A stretch of DNA of 64,000 nucleotides from Arcobacter defluvii. Its GTDB lineage: Bacteria > Campylobacterota > Campylobacteria > Campylobacterales > Arcobacteraceae. This document shows, in pieces, positions 28,444-37,692 of the stretch. A program made the position numbers and the translations under genes. The DNA is taken from assembly GCF_013201725.1 (NCBI RefSeq), contig NZ_CP053835.1:558001-622000 (forward strand). Direction: 5' to 3'. The notes beneath the pieces are model-generated. The model was not told the DNA's origin and did not search any database. It worked only from the letters and a program-made list of their open reading frames with translations. Each line of letters begins with the position of its first letter. Within the stretch, counting starts at the first letter, position 1.

Positions 28444-29262
28444 TTGTCTAAATACTATTTTGAATTAGCTTTCAAACCAGATAATCATTATGAACTTTTT
28501 TTAGATTTATTAGAATCATTAACAGCAGATGCAATTGAAGAAAGTGAAGGTAGCTTAATTGTACGAAGTGAAGATGAACTTGAAGACTTGAAGTTTGGGA
28601 TAGAAAAATTCTCAAAAGCTTTAAATATTAACTGTAATATTTCATATGAAAAAAAAGAGAATATAGATTGGATAAGAGAATATCAAAAATCAGTTAAATC
28701 TGTAGAAATTGGAAACTTTTTTATAAGACCATCATGGGAAGAAAAAAAAGAGAATAAAATTGATATTATTATAGATCCAGCTCTATCTTTTGGTTCAGGA
28801 CACCATGAAACAACTTCTTCTTGTATTGAAGCAATTGATGAATTTGTAAAAGAAAAACAAACTGTTTTAGATGTAGGAACTGGAAGTGGTATTCTTGCGA
28901 TTGCAGCAGCTAAAAAGAATTGTATAGTTGATATATGTGATACAGATGAAGTTTGTATAAATGACACGAAATCAAATTTTGATTTAAATAACGTTAGCTT
29001 TAATGATGCTTGGATTGGCTCAACAAATAAAACAACTAAAAAATACGATGTAGTTATTGCAAATATAGTTGCAGATGTTTTAGTAATGATAGCAAGTGAT
29101 TTGAAAAAATGTTTGAATAATGATGGATTATTAATAATTTCAGGTATATTAGATAAACATATAAATAGAGTATTAAGTAAATTTAAAGATTTAGAAGAAC
29201 TAAAACTTATTCATAAAAATGAATGGGTTACAGTTGTATTTAAAAATAGTAAGGAGTCTTAA
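28444..29262 (+). CDS. prmA: Ribosomal protein L11 methyltransferase
   Basis: A 272 aa SAM-dependent methyltransferase that trimethylates ribosomal protein L11. The catalytic domain has LDVGTGSGILAIAAAKK (motif I, about residues 140-156) preceded by DPALSFGSGHHETT, and VVIANIVADVLV. The N-terminal domain is the L11-binding region. The start is TTG at 28444 behind AAAGGA with 6-nt spacing. Four bp separate it from ftsH. Confidence 0.93.
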   Translation: MSKYYFELAFKPDNHYELFLDLLESLTADAIEESEGSLIVRSEDELEDLKFGIEKFSKALNINCNISYEKKENIDWIREYQKSVKSVEIGNFFIRPSWEEKKENKIDIIIDPALSFGSGHHETTSSCIEAIDEFVKEKQTVLDVGTGSGILAIAAAKKNCIVDICDTDEVCINDTKSNFDLNNVSFNDAWIGSTNKTTKKYDVVIANIVADVLVMIASDLKKCLNNDGLLIISGILDKHINRVLSKFKDLEELKLIHKNEWVTVVFKNSKES

Positions 29263-29265
29263 ATT

Positions 29266-31275
29266 ATGGCTAAAAAACAACAAAATAATAGCAATAATAA
29301 TAACAATAACAACGCTAATAATGGGAATAATAACAATTTTTTTAATAATAATCCATTATTGATATTTGTAATTTTTTCAATTGTTACAATATTTGCATTT
29401 AAAACAATTTTTCCAGAAGATCAAATATCTAGTGGAACAAATTCAAATATTCAAGCATTTGGACAAACAACAAATAAAACTATCGCATATTCTGATTTAA
29501 AGAAATTAATTAGTTCAGGAAAAATAGAGTATGTAGGAATTGGAAATACTCAAATTAGAGCAGTTTCAAAAAATGATGGTGGACAAGTAGTAACATATAC
29601 TGCAAGAAGAGTAATACCTGATGAAACATTGATTACAACTTTAGAGCAAAATGGTATTGGGTATGGTGGTATTAATGAAGAGAATATTTTAGCTGATATT
29701 TTATTTGGATGGGTATTACCAATATTTATTTTCTTTGCCATTTGGATGTTTATTGCTAAACGAATGCAAAAATCAATGGGTGGTGGTTCAGGAGGAATTC
29801 TTGGAATTGGTTCATCTAAAAAAATGATTAATTCTGAAAAACCAAATGTTAAATTTGACGACATGGCTGGAAATAAAGAGGCTAAAGAAGAAGTTCAAGA
29901 AGTTGTTGACTTTTTAAAATCTCCAGATAGATATGTAAGACTTGGTGCTCAAATCCCAAAAGGTGTTTTATTAGTAGGACCTCCTGGTACAGGGAAAACA
30001 CTTTTAGCAAAAGCAGTTGCTGGTGAAGCTGATGTTGAATTTTTATCAGTTTCTGGATCAGCTTTTATAGAGATGTTTGTTGGGGTTGGAGCTTCAAGAG
30101 TTAGAGATTTATTTGAACAAGCAAAAAAAGTAGCACCTGCAATTATTTTTATTGATGAAATTGATGCAATTGGTAAAAGTAGAGCAAGTGGTGGACCAAT
30201 GGGTGGAAATGATGAGAGAGAACAAACATTAAATCAGCTTTTAGCTGAAATGGATGGATTCTCAACAGAACATGCTCCTGTTATTGTATTAGCAGCAACA
30301 AATAGACCTGAAGTTCTTGATCCTGCACTTTTAAGACCAGGACGATTTGACAGACAAGTTTTAGTTGATAAACCTGATTATGAAGGAAGAATTGAAATCT
30401 TAAAAGTACATATTAAAGATGTAAAATTAGGGAAAAATGTAGATTTAAAAGAAATTGCAAAAATGACAGCAGGACTTGCTGGAGCTGATTTAGCAAATAT
30501 CATTAATGAAGCAGCATTACTTGCAGGGCGAGCTAATAAAGATGAAGTTGAACCAAGTGATTTTAAAGAAGCGGTAGAGAGACAAATTGCTGGACTTGAG
30601 AAAAAATCAAGAAGAATTTCTCCAAAAGAGAGAAAAATAGTTGCTTATCATGAATCTGGACACGCACTAATTGCTGAAATTACAAAAGGTGCAAATAAAG
30701 TAAATAAAGTATCAATTGTTCCAAGAGGACTTGCTGCACTTGGATATACTTTAAATACTCCAGAAGAAAATAAATACTTGATGCAAAAACATGAATTGTT
30801 AGCTGAAGTTGATGTTCTTTTAGGTGGACGTGCAGCAGAACAAGTATTTATTGGAGAAATTAGTACTGGTGCAGGAAATGATTTAGAAAGAGCAACTGGA
30901 ATTATTAAATCAATGGCTACTATTTATGGTATGAGTGATATTGCTGGATTAATGGTTTTAGAAAAAAGAACAAATCAATTTTTAGGTGGACAAACTCAAA
31001 AAGATTATTCAGATGCTATGGCAAAAGAACTTGATAATCACGTAAAAACATTGTTAAATGAAAGATATGAAATTGTTTTAAATGCTCTAAAAGAAAATAG
31101 TGCAGCAATTGAACAAATGACAGCAGAATTACTTGATATTGAAGTAATTACAGGTGAAAGAGTAAGAGAAATTATCAAAGAAAATGGTGGAAAAGTTTTC
31201 GAAGATGAAGATTTGCATAGTGAGGCAATTACTCTTGAAGATGAAACTACAAAAACAGAAACTACTGAGTTATAA
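29266..31275 (+). CDS. ftsH: ATP-dependent zinc metalloprotease FtsH
   Basis: A 669 aa membrane AAA+ protease. After a poly-Asn start come helix 1 (about 29-47), a short periplasmic domain, helix 2 (about 148-168), the AAA domain with GPPGTGKT near residue 237, [11 protein letters not shown] and the SRH, and a zinc-protease domain with HESGH near residue 463. It degrades membrane and some soluble proteins. The first 28 residues include two runs of Asn (NNNNNNN and NNNN), unusual for FtsH. A terminator follows at 31285. Confidence 0.97.
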   Translation: MAKKQQNNSNNNNNNNANNGNNNNFFNNNPLLIFVIFSIVTIFAFKTIFPEDQISSGTNSNIQAFGQTTNKTIAYSDLKKLISSGKIEYVGIGNTQIRAVSKNDGGQVVTYTARRVIPDETLITTLEQNGIGYGGINEENILADILFGWVLPIFIFFAIWMFIAKRMQKSMGGGSGGILGIGSSKKMINSEKPNVKFDDMAGNKEAKEEVQEVVDFLKSPDRYVRLGAQIPKGVLLVGPPGTGKTLLAKAVAGEADVEFLSVSGSAFIEMFVGVGASRVRDLFEQAKKVAPAIIFIDEIDAIGKSRASGGPMGGNDEREQTLNQLLAEMDGFSTEHAPVIVLAATNRPEVLDPALLRPGRFDRQVLVDKPDYEGRIEILKVHIKDVKLGKNVDLKEIAKMTAGLAGADLANIINEAALLAGRANKDEVEPSDFKEAVERQIAGLEKKSRRISPKERKIVAYHESGHALIAEITKGANKVNKVSIVPRGLAALGYTLNTPEENKYLMQKHELLAEVDVLLGGRAAEQVFIGEISTGAGNDLERATGIIKSMATIYGMSDIAGLMVLEKRTNQFLGGQTQKDYSDAMAKELDNHVKTLLNERYEIVLNALKENSAAIEQMTAELLDIEVITGERVREIIKENGGKVFEDEDLHSEAITLEDETTKTETTEL

Positions 31276-31284
31276 ATTCTTATA

Positions 31285-31318
31285 GGAAGTCAGATAAATT
31301 TTTATTTGACTTCTTTTT
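31285..31318 (+). terminator. ftsH terminator
   Basis: GAAGTCA (31286-31292) pairs with TGACTTC (31307-31313), with additional A/T pairing inside, followed by TTTTT. It lies 10 bp after the ftsH stop. Confidence 0.8.
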
Positions 31319-31354
31319 CCTCTTTTATCAAAATTATTTTTTCTTGTGTTTAGT

Positions 31355-31371
31355 TATAATTGTTGTATAAT
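31355..31371 (+). promoter_or_regulatory. Overlapping -10 boxes for the REC-PAS-HD-GYP gene
   Basis: TATAAT occurs at 31355-31360 and again at 31366-31371, 30-45 bp before the ATG at 31403. Either could serve as the -10 box. AAAGGT is the ribosome binding site. Confidence 0.45.
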
Positions 31372-31402
31372 TGATTTATATAATGATTCATAAAGGTTAA
31401 AT

Positions 31403-33232
31403 ATGAATAAAAATCAAGATTATTTTTTTTATTTAAAAAAGACAACAGTTTTATATGTTGAAGATGATGATAGTACAAGAGAAGAATTGGAATACTTTTT
31501 AGAAAAAAAAGTATATAAACTAATTGTTGCAAAAAATGGACAAGAAGGTTTAGAATTATATAATAAGCATAAACCAGATTTAATCGTAACTGATATCCAA
31601 ATGCCTGTAATGAATGGTATAAAAATGATTAAATCACTAAAAGAAATCAATCCAAATTTACCTATTGTTATTATTACTGCTTTTAATGATACAGATTATT
31701 TATTTGAAGCAATAAAATTAAATGTTACTGGATACTTAACAAAACCTCTTAATTTATATGCACTTAGTGAAACTTTATTTACAATATCAAAAAATATTTT
31801 TCTAGATAAAGAGAATAAAGAAATATATAATACTTTAAAACAATATAAAGATATAGTTGATGAAAGAGCAATTATCTCAAAAATGACAATAGATGGAACA
31901 ATAACATATGTAAATGAACCATTTGAAATAATATCTGGTTATAAAAAAGAAGAACTTTTAGGTGAATCGCATTATATAATTAATCCATTAATTAATAACA
32001 AAATATTAAAAGATATATTTAAAAGAATTAAAATTGAAAAAAAATCGTGGCATGGACATATAAAAAACATCTCAAAAGAAGGAAAAGAATATTTCTTAGA
32101 TTTAATTATTAAACCAATTTTAGATTTAGATGGCAATATATTAGAATTTATTTCATTGGCAAATGATATAACAGATTTAGAAATATCAAAAAATTATTTT
32201 GAACTTTTAACTCAAAAAAACACTCTTGATTTAAATGAGTCAATAAGAGTAGTTAATGCTTATAAAGAAGCAATAGATGAAAGTAATATTATTCTAAGAA
32301 TAGATTTAAATAAGAATATTGTTTATGCAAATAAAGCATTTTATGATTGTACGGATTATAAAAAAGATGAATTATTGGGAAAACCTTATTCCTCATTAAG
32401 ACATTTTGGTTTAGATGAAAAAGAACAAGAAGAAAAAATCAATAATATGTTTTGTGGAGAAATTTGGAAAGGCAAAATATCAATTTATGGGAAAAATGAA
32501 AAAATATTTCATTTTGATGTAACTTTATTTCCATTAAAAAACAGTGATGGCAAAGTTAATGAATATATGGAAATAATACATGATATAACTGAAATAGAAA
32601 ATTTACATGATGAATTAGAAGATACACAAAGAGAAATTATTTATAAGCTTGGTGAAATTGGTGAAACAAGAAGTAGTGAAACAGGTAATCATGTTAAAAG
32701 AGTTGCAGAATATTCGAAACTTTTAGCTCAAAAAATAAATTTAAATTATGAAGATACAAATAGACTTTTTATAGCTTCTCCAATGCACGATATAGGAAAA
32801 ATTGGTATTCCTGATTCCATTTTAAATAAACCAGGTAAATTAACTCCAGAAGAATGGGAAATCATGAAAAATCATGCTCAAATTGGTTATGATATATTGA
32901 GAAATTCGAAAAGAGAAATACTAAAAGCAGCAGGAATAGTTTCATATACACATCATGAAAAATGGGATGGTAGTGGTTATCCTTTAGGATTAAAAGGAGA
33001 AGAAATACATATCTTTGGAAGAATTACAGCAATAGTAGATGTTTTTGATGCTTTAAGTAGTGAAAGAGTTTATAAAAAAGCTTGGGATATTGAAAAAATT
33101 TTAGAACTTTTAAAAGAAGAAAAAGGAAAACATTTTGATCCTAATTTAGTTGATGTTTTCATAGAAAATTTAAATGAGTTTTTAGAAATAAAAGATAAAT
33201 ATAAGGAAGTAGATGAAAAATCTGAGTATTAG
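31403..33232 (+). CDS. Response regulator REC-PAS-PAS-HD-GYP
   Basis: A 609 aa regulator: receiver (about 12-130, with VLYVEDDD, phospho-Asp in LIVTDIQMP and Lys in YLTKPL), two PAS domains (about 155-270 and 290-405), and a complete HD-GYP domain (about 415-595) with SPMHDIGKIGIPD and HHEKWDGSGYPLGL. The HD-GYP predicts cyclic-di-GMP breakdown controlled by phosphorylation. It overlaps the following sensor kinase gene by 20 bp, so that kinase is the probable phosphodonor. No DNA-binding domain is present. Confidence 0.9.
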   Translation: MNKNQDYFFYLKKTTVLYVEDDDSTREELEYFLEKKVYKLIVAKNGQEGLELYNKHKPDLIVTDIQMPVMNGIKMIKSLKEINPNLPIVIITAFNDTDYLFEAIKLNVTGYLTKPLNLYALSETLFTISKNIFLDKENKEIYNTLKQYKDIVDERAIISKMTIDGTITYVNEPFEIISGYKKEELLGESHYIINPLINNKILKDIFKRIKIEKKSWHGHIKNISKEGKEYFLDLIIKPILDLDGNILEFISLANDITDLEISKNYFELLTQKNTLDLNESIRVVNAYKEAIDESNIILRIDLNKNIVYANKAFYDCTDYKKDELLGKPYSSLRHFGLDEKEQEEKINNMFCGEIWKGKISIYGKNEKIFHFDVTLFPLKNSDGKVNEYMEIIHDITEIENLHDELEDTQREIIYKLGEIGETRSSETGNHVKRVAEYSKLLAQKINLNYEDTNRLFIASPMHDIGKIGIPDSILNKPGKLTPEEWEIMKNHAQIGYDILRNSKREILKAAGIVSYTHHEKWDGSGYPLGLKGEEIHIFGRITAIVDVFDALSSERVYKKAWDIEKILELLKEEKGKHFDPNLVDVFIENLNEFLEIKDKYKEVDEKSEY

Positions 33233-35780
33233 AATTAAATTAATCATAATTTTTATTGTAATAAAAATTCTTCCTTTAATATTTATAGCTTACATAGCTT
33301 ATATGGGTGTTATCAAACTAGATACTTATTTAAATAAAAGTACAACTTTTTTATTTAATCAAAGTAAAGAAATTATTATAAATACTGCAAATGCATCAAT
33401 TGAAGATAGTATAAAAAATTTAGATAAAAAATCTCAAGATTCTTTAGAAAAAATCTCTTATGAAATTGCAAATAATATTGCAGAATTTTTATATGAAAGA
33501 GATAAAGATTTATTATTTTTATCAAGAGTAGATTTAAATCAGAAAGTTTTAGAAAATTTTTATGAAGCAAAAACAAAAAATATAATTGTTCATGATGAAT
33601 ACTTTTATGATGATGAAACAAATACTTATAAAACAAAAGAAGAGTTAAAAAAAATTGAAAGAGAACAAAAAACTGCGAATTTAAAAGAGAATGAAAAAGA
33701 GTTTAATTATATTGATCCAATAGAGTTTAAAACAAAAAATATACCAATTTACAAAGAGATAAGTTTTTTTGATTTAAATGGAAACGAAAAATATAAAATT
33801 TCTTCAATAAATCCAGAAAAATTAAATGTTTCAGATAGTAAAAATACTTATATAAAAGCAGAAAAATATTTTGATGAAATTTCAAAATTAAATAAAAATG
33901 AAATTTATGTTTCAGATGTTATTGGTGAATATATAGGAAGTAAAATAATAGGAACTTTTACAAAAGAAAAAGCAAAAAAAGCTGGAATTGAGTTTGAACC
34001 ACAAAAATATGGATATGCAGGAATTGAAAATCCTTTAGGAAAAAGATTTGAAGGAATTATTAGATTTATTACACCAGTATTTAAAAATAATGAAAAAATA
34101 GGTTATATTTCTGCAGCGTTAGATCATAGACATATTCAAGAATTTACAGATACAGTAAATCCTACAAGTATAAATCTAAAACAAAATATTGCAGATGCAA
34201 GTTTAGGTAATTATGCTTTTATTTGGGATTATGAAGGAAAAAGTATTGCTCATCCAAGGGATTATTCGATTTTTGGATATGATAAAAATAGTGGTGAAAA
34301 AGTAATGCCATGGTTAAGTGCAGATGTTGCACAAAAATTTTATAGTTCAAATAAAAATATTAATGAATTTTTAAAAGATTATCCAAAATTTGAAGAACAA
34401 AGCTTGAATAAAAAACCAAATCTAAAACAGTTAAAAGAAGATGGAAATGTTGGACTGGATTGTAGATATTTAAATTTTGCTCCTCAATGTGAAGGTTGGA
34501 TGCAATTAACCCAAAATGGAGGTTATGGTTCTTTTATTATAAATTGGAGTAATGTTTGGAAACTTACAACGGCTGCAACGATTCCTTATTACACTGGAAA
34601 ATATGGTAATACAAAAAGAGGATTTGGTTTTGTTGCAATTGGAGCAAGTGTTGATGATTTTCATTCAGCTGCTAATAAAACAAGAGAAGATGTCCTAAAA
34701 ATATTAAATAATCAAACAAATTCAATGTCTGAAATAATGAGTGAAAATCAGAGTGAAATTAAAACATTTATAGATGCTTTGATAAATGAATTGACAATTA
34801 TTACTTTTGCAATGATAATTTTAATTATTATAATAGCTTTATTAATGTCAAGTTATTTAAGTAGAAAAATAGAACATATACTAATTGGAACAGAAAAATT
34901 TGCAAATAATGAATTGGATTATAGAATAAAAGTAACTTCAAAAGATGAAATTGGTCAATTAGAAAATTCGTTTAATGAAATGGCAGAAAAAATTGAGCAA
35001 TTAATAAAAGAAGAAAAAATATTAAATAATACTTTAGAAGAAAAAATAATAGTTGAAACATCAAAACAAAAAGAACAAGAGCAACTTTTAATTCAGCAAA
35101 CAAGACTTGCTGCAATGGGAGAAATGATAGGAAATATTGCTCATCAATGGAGACAACCTTTAAATGCATTAGGATTAGTTTTACAAAATTTGAAATTTTC
35201 TTATGATATAGGTGAATTAGATGAAAAAATGATGGATAAATCAATAAATAAAGCAAATATTCTTACGCAAAATATGTCAAAAACAATTGATGATTTTAGG
35301 AAATTTTTTAAACCAAATAAAGCAAAAGAGAAATTTGGAATAAATGAAAATGTAAATAAAGCTATTGAATTGGTTGAATCAACTTTTGAACATCATAATA
35401 TAAAATTAAAAAAAGAATTCTCTTCAAATGAATTGGAATTTAATGGTTTCCCTAATGAATTTTCTCAAGTTATATTAAATATTTTAACAAATGCAAAAGA
35501 TGCTTTACTTGAAAGAAATATTGAAAATCCCGAAGTTATTGTTCAAACAAAAATGGAAAATAATAATATTTTTATTTCAATAAAAGATAATGCAAAAGGA
35601 ATAGATGTAGATATTATTAATAAAATTTTTGAACCATATTTTACAACAAAAGAAGAGGGAAAAGGAACAGGAATAGGATTATATATGTCAAAAATTATTA
35701 TAGAAAATAATATGAATGGTAAAATAGAAGTTTCAAATGAAGAAAATGGTGCTAATTTTACTATAAAATTGCCAGTATAA
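33213..35780 (+). CDS. Cache-HAMP sensor histidine kinase
   Basis: An 855 aa kinase. A helix at about 8-30 leads to a large extracytoplasmic region (about 35-520) of double-Cache type, with CRYLNFAPQCEGWM and a later IPYYTGKYG segment. Then come a second helix (about 528-548), HAMP, and a kinase core with NIAHQWRQPLNALG (the H-box form common in Arcobacter), ILTNAKDAL and GKGTGIGLYMSK. The Cache domain suggests sensing of a small molecule or fluctuating redox/respiratory ligand. It overlaps and probably phosphorylates the REC-PAS-PAS-HD-GYP protein. Confidence 0.88.
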   Translation: MKNLSIRIKLIIIFIVIKILPLIFIAYIAYMGVIKLDTYLNKSTTFLFNQSKEIIINTANASIEDSIKNLDKKSQDSLEKISYEIANNIAEFLYERDKDLLFLSRVDLNQKVLENFYEAKTKNIIVHDEYFYDDETNTYKTKEELKKIEREQKTANLKENEKEFNYIDPIEFKTKNIPIYKEISFFDLNGNEKYKISSINPEKLNVSDSKNTYIKAEKYFDEISKLNKNEIYVSDVIGEYIGSKIIGTFTKEKAKKAGIEFEPQKYGYAGIENPLGKRFEGIIRFITPVFKNNEKIGYISAALDHRHIQEFTDTVNPTSINLKQNIADASLGNYAFIWDYEGKSIAHPRDYSIFGYDKNSGEKVMPWLSADVAQKFYSSNKNINEFLKDYPKFEEQSLNKKPNLKQLKEDGNVGLDCRYLNFAPQCEGWMQLTQNGGYGSFIINWSNVWKLTTAATIPYYTGKYGNTKRGFGFVAIGASVDDFHSAANKTREDVLKILNNQTNSMSEIMSENQSEIKTFIDALINELTIITFAMIILIIIIALLMSSYLSRKIEHILIGTEKFANNELDYRIKVTSKDEIGQLENSFNEMAEKIEQLIKEEKILNNTLEEKIIVETSKQKEQEQLLIQQTRLAAMGEMIGNIAHQWRQPLNALGLVLQNLKFSYDIGELDEKMMDKSINKANILTQNMSKTIDDFRKFFKPNKAKEKFGINENVNKAIELVESTFEHHNIKLKKEFSSNELEFNGFPNEFSQVILNILTNAKDALLERNIENPEVIVQTKMENNNIFISIKDNAKGIDVDIINKIFEPYFTTKEEGKGTGIGLYMSKIIIENNMNGKIEVSNEENGANFTIKLPV

Positions 35781-35788
35781 ATATAAGA

Positions 35789-35826
35789 TTTTTAGGATTG
35801 GAATTTTTTAATTTTTATCCTAAAAA
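35789..35826 (+). terminator. Possible terminator hairpin after the kinase gene
   Basis: TTTTTAGGAT and ATCCTAAAAA form a 10-bp stem with an 18-nt loop. There is no T-run behind it on the plus strand, so it is a weak candidate. Confidence 0.3.
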
Positions 35827-35837
35827 GAAAAAAACTA

Positions 35838-35866
35838 TTGACAAAAAAAGATTTATTAAATATACT
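35838..35866 (+). promoter_or_regulatory. leu promoter
   Basis: TTGACA at 35838-35843 and TATACT at 35861-35866 are separated by 17 bp. Transcription should start near 35873, about 24 nt before the leader peptide ATG. Confidence 0.82.
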
Positions 35867-35896
35867 AAAAAATCAAAAAACAAAAAGGAGAGATAT

Positions 35897-35974
35897 ATGA
35901 AAATATTTGATTTTTATAAAAACCATTTCATTAAAAGTGTTAACTCTCTTCTGCTTCTCTCTTTTTCTCTCTAA
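35897..35974 (+). CDS. leuL: Leucine-rich leader peptide (leuA attenuator)
   Basis: A 25-codon ORF with AAGGAG 6 nt upstream. The product is MKIFDFYKNHFIKSV followed by NSLLLLSFSL: four consecutive Leu codons (CTT CTG CTT CTC), then a fifth before the stop. These are codons rarely used in this AT-rich genome, which mostly uses TTA. The next gene is leuA, the first step of leucine synthesis. This is the classic layout of translation-dependent attenuation, in which ribosome stalling at Leu codons senses charged leucyl-tRNA. Confidence 0.85.
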   Translation: MKIFDFYKNHFIKSVNSLLLLSFSL

Positions 35975-36050
35975 AATTATAAACTTTTATAATTATAATT
36001 TATAACAAAATAATCAAAACTCAGTTTTTCTTTTTTTATTTAAAAAAAGA
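35975..36050 (+). promoter_or_regulatory. Attenuator region between leader and leuA
   Basis: Mutually exclusive pairings are visible. AATTATAA (35975-35982) can pair with TTATAATT (35987-35994), while TTATAAA (35977-35983) can instead pair with TTTATAA (35999-36005). A weak hairpin AAAAC-TCA-GTTTT (36016-36028) is followed by a T-rich run, a candidate terminator. A further perfect stem, TCTTTTTTTA-TT-TAAAAAAAGA, covers 36029-36050. TATAAT at 36051-36056 could be a second, direct leuA promoter. Confidence 0.55.
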
Positions 36051-36079
36051 TATAATTAATAACATTTTAAAAGGTTAAT

Positions 36080-37636
36080 ATGATGGATAAAAATAAAATT
36101 ATTGTATTTGATACAACATTAAGAGATGGGGAACAAAGTCCTGGTTGTTCTATGAACACAGAAGAAAAAATAAAAGTGGCTTTGCAATTAGAGAAATTAG
36201 GTGTTGATGTAATAGAAGCTGGATTTGCAGCAGCAAGTCCTGGAGATTTTGATGCAGTTAGTAGAATAGCACAAATAATTAAAAATTCAAGTATTTGTTC
36301 TTTAGCAAGAGCAGTTGAAAATGATATAAAACAAGCTGGATTAGCAGTAAAAGAAGCTCCAAAACATAGAATCCATACATTTATTGCAACATCACCAATT
36401 CATATGAAATATAAATTAAAAATGAGCGAAGAAGAAGTTATTAAAAGAGCAATTCATGCAGTACAATATGCGAAAACATTTGTGGATGATGTTGAATTTT
36501 CTTTAGAAGATGCAGGAAGAAGTGAAATTTCTTTTATGAAAGAAGTAATGGATGCTGTCATTAGTGCAGGTGTAAGAACTATAAATTTACCTGATACGGT
36601 AGGATATAGATTACCTACAGAATTAGGCGCAATGGTTAAAGAATTAAGTGATTTTGCAGGCGATAGAGCAATAATTTCAGTTCATAATCATAATGATTTA
36701 GGATTAGCAACTGCAAATACTTTAGCCGCAGTTATGAATGGTGCAAGACAAATTGAAGTAACAATTAATGGATTAGGAGAAAGAGCTGGAAATTCAGCTT
36801 TAGAAGAAGCAGTTATGGCTATTAAAACTAGACGTGATGCTTTTGGAGATTTATATACAACTATTAATACTCCTGAAATTTATGCAACTTCAAGATTAGT
36901 TGCAACAATAACTGGTGTAGAACCACAACAAAACAAAGCTATAGTTGGTAAAAATGCATTTTCTCATGAAAGTGGAATCCATCAAGATGGTGTATTAAAA
37001 CATCAAGAAACTTATGAAATTATGAGACCAGAAGATGTAGGTGTTATAAAAGATAGTACTTTAATTTTAGGTAAACATTCAGGTCGAGCTGCATTTAAAG
37101 ATAAAATTGCACAATTAGGATTTGATAAAGTAAGTGATGAAGAGTTAAATTCTGTATTTGAAAGATTCAAAGCATTAGCTGATAAGAAAAAAGAGATTAC
37201 AGATGATGATGTAAGAATGTTAATTACTGATGAATCATTAAATCATGATAAAACTTATGATTTAATTGGATTACAAATTAGTGACTGTACAACAGGTGTT
37301 CCAACAGCTGCAGTTGCAATAAAATATAAAGATGAAATTATAAAAGATGCAGCTATAGGTGATGGAACAATGGATGCAATATTTAAAACAATTGATAGAA
37401 TAACAGGTTATGCAGGAGAGTTAAAAGATTATAAAGTTATCTCTGTAACTGAGGGGAAAGATGCTTTAGCAAAAGTTACAACAAGAGTATCTTTTGATTC
37501 AACAAGTCCAGCTTTTGTTGGTCATGGTTTGAGTATTGATACAATGTTAGCTACTGCAAAAGCGTATTTAGGAGCATTAAACTCATATCTTTCACAAAAA
37601 GAGAGACTTTCTAAAAAATCTGAACATCAAGTATAA
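36080..37636 (+). CDS. leuA: 2-isopropylmalate synthase
   Basis: First committed enzyme of leucine synthesis, condensing acetyl-CoA with 2-oxoisovalerate. The 518 aa protein begins [18 protein letters not shown] and has [17 protein letters not shown] (metal-binding HxH), [13 protein letters not shown] and the C-terminal LeuA regulatory domain (about 390-510) for leucine feedback. Two adjacent ATGs (36080 and 36083) are possible; AAAAGG suits either. It is under the attenuator above and ends in a strong terminator, so leuBCD are elsewhere. Confidence 0.96.
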   Translation: MMDKNKIIVFDTTLRDGEQSPGCSMNTEEKIKVALQLEKLGVDVIEAGFAAASPGDFDAVSRIAQIIKNSSICSLARAVENDIKQAGLAVKEAPKHRIHTFIATSPIHMKYKLKMSEEEVIKRAIHAVQYAKTFVDDVEFSLEDAGRSEISFMKEVMDAVISAGVRTINLPDTVGYRLPTELGAMVKELSDFAGDRAIISVHNHNDLGLATANTLAAVMNGARQIEVTINGLGERAGNSALEEAVMAIKTRRDAFGDLYTTINTPEIYATSRLVATITGVEPQQNKAIVGKNAFSHESGIHQDGVLKHQETYEIMRPEDVGVIKDSTLILGKHSGRAAFKDKIAQLGFDKVSDEELNSVFERFKALADKKKEITDDDVRMLITDESLNHDKTYDLIGLQISDCTTGVPTAAVAIKYKDEIIKDAAIGDGTMDAIFKTIDRITGYAGELKDYKVISVTEGKDALAKVTTRVSFDSTSPAFVGHGLSIDTMLATAKAYLGALNSYLSQKERLSKKSEHQV

Positions 37637-37668
37637 AAAAAGATAGCTTTTAAAGCTATCTTTTTTTT
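37637..37668 (+). terminator. leuA terminator
   Basis: AGATAGCTT, loop TTA, AAGCTATCT with flanking A-run and eight T. It starts directly after the leuA stop. Confidence 0.92.
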
Positions 37669-37692
37669 ATTCAAATCCATAAGGAATATTTC

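Noticed and set aside
29550-29864. 104-codon minus-strand frame inside ftsH
   Set aside because: Shadow of a strong conserved gene, with no independent signal.
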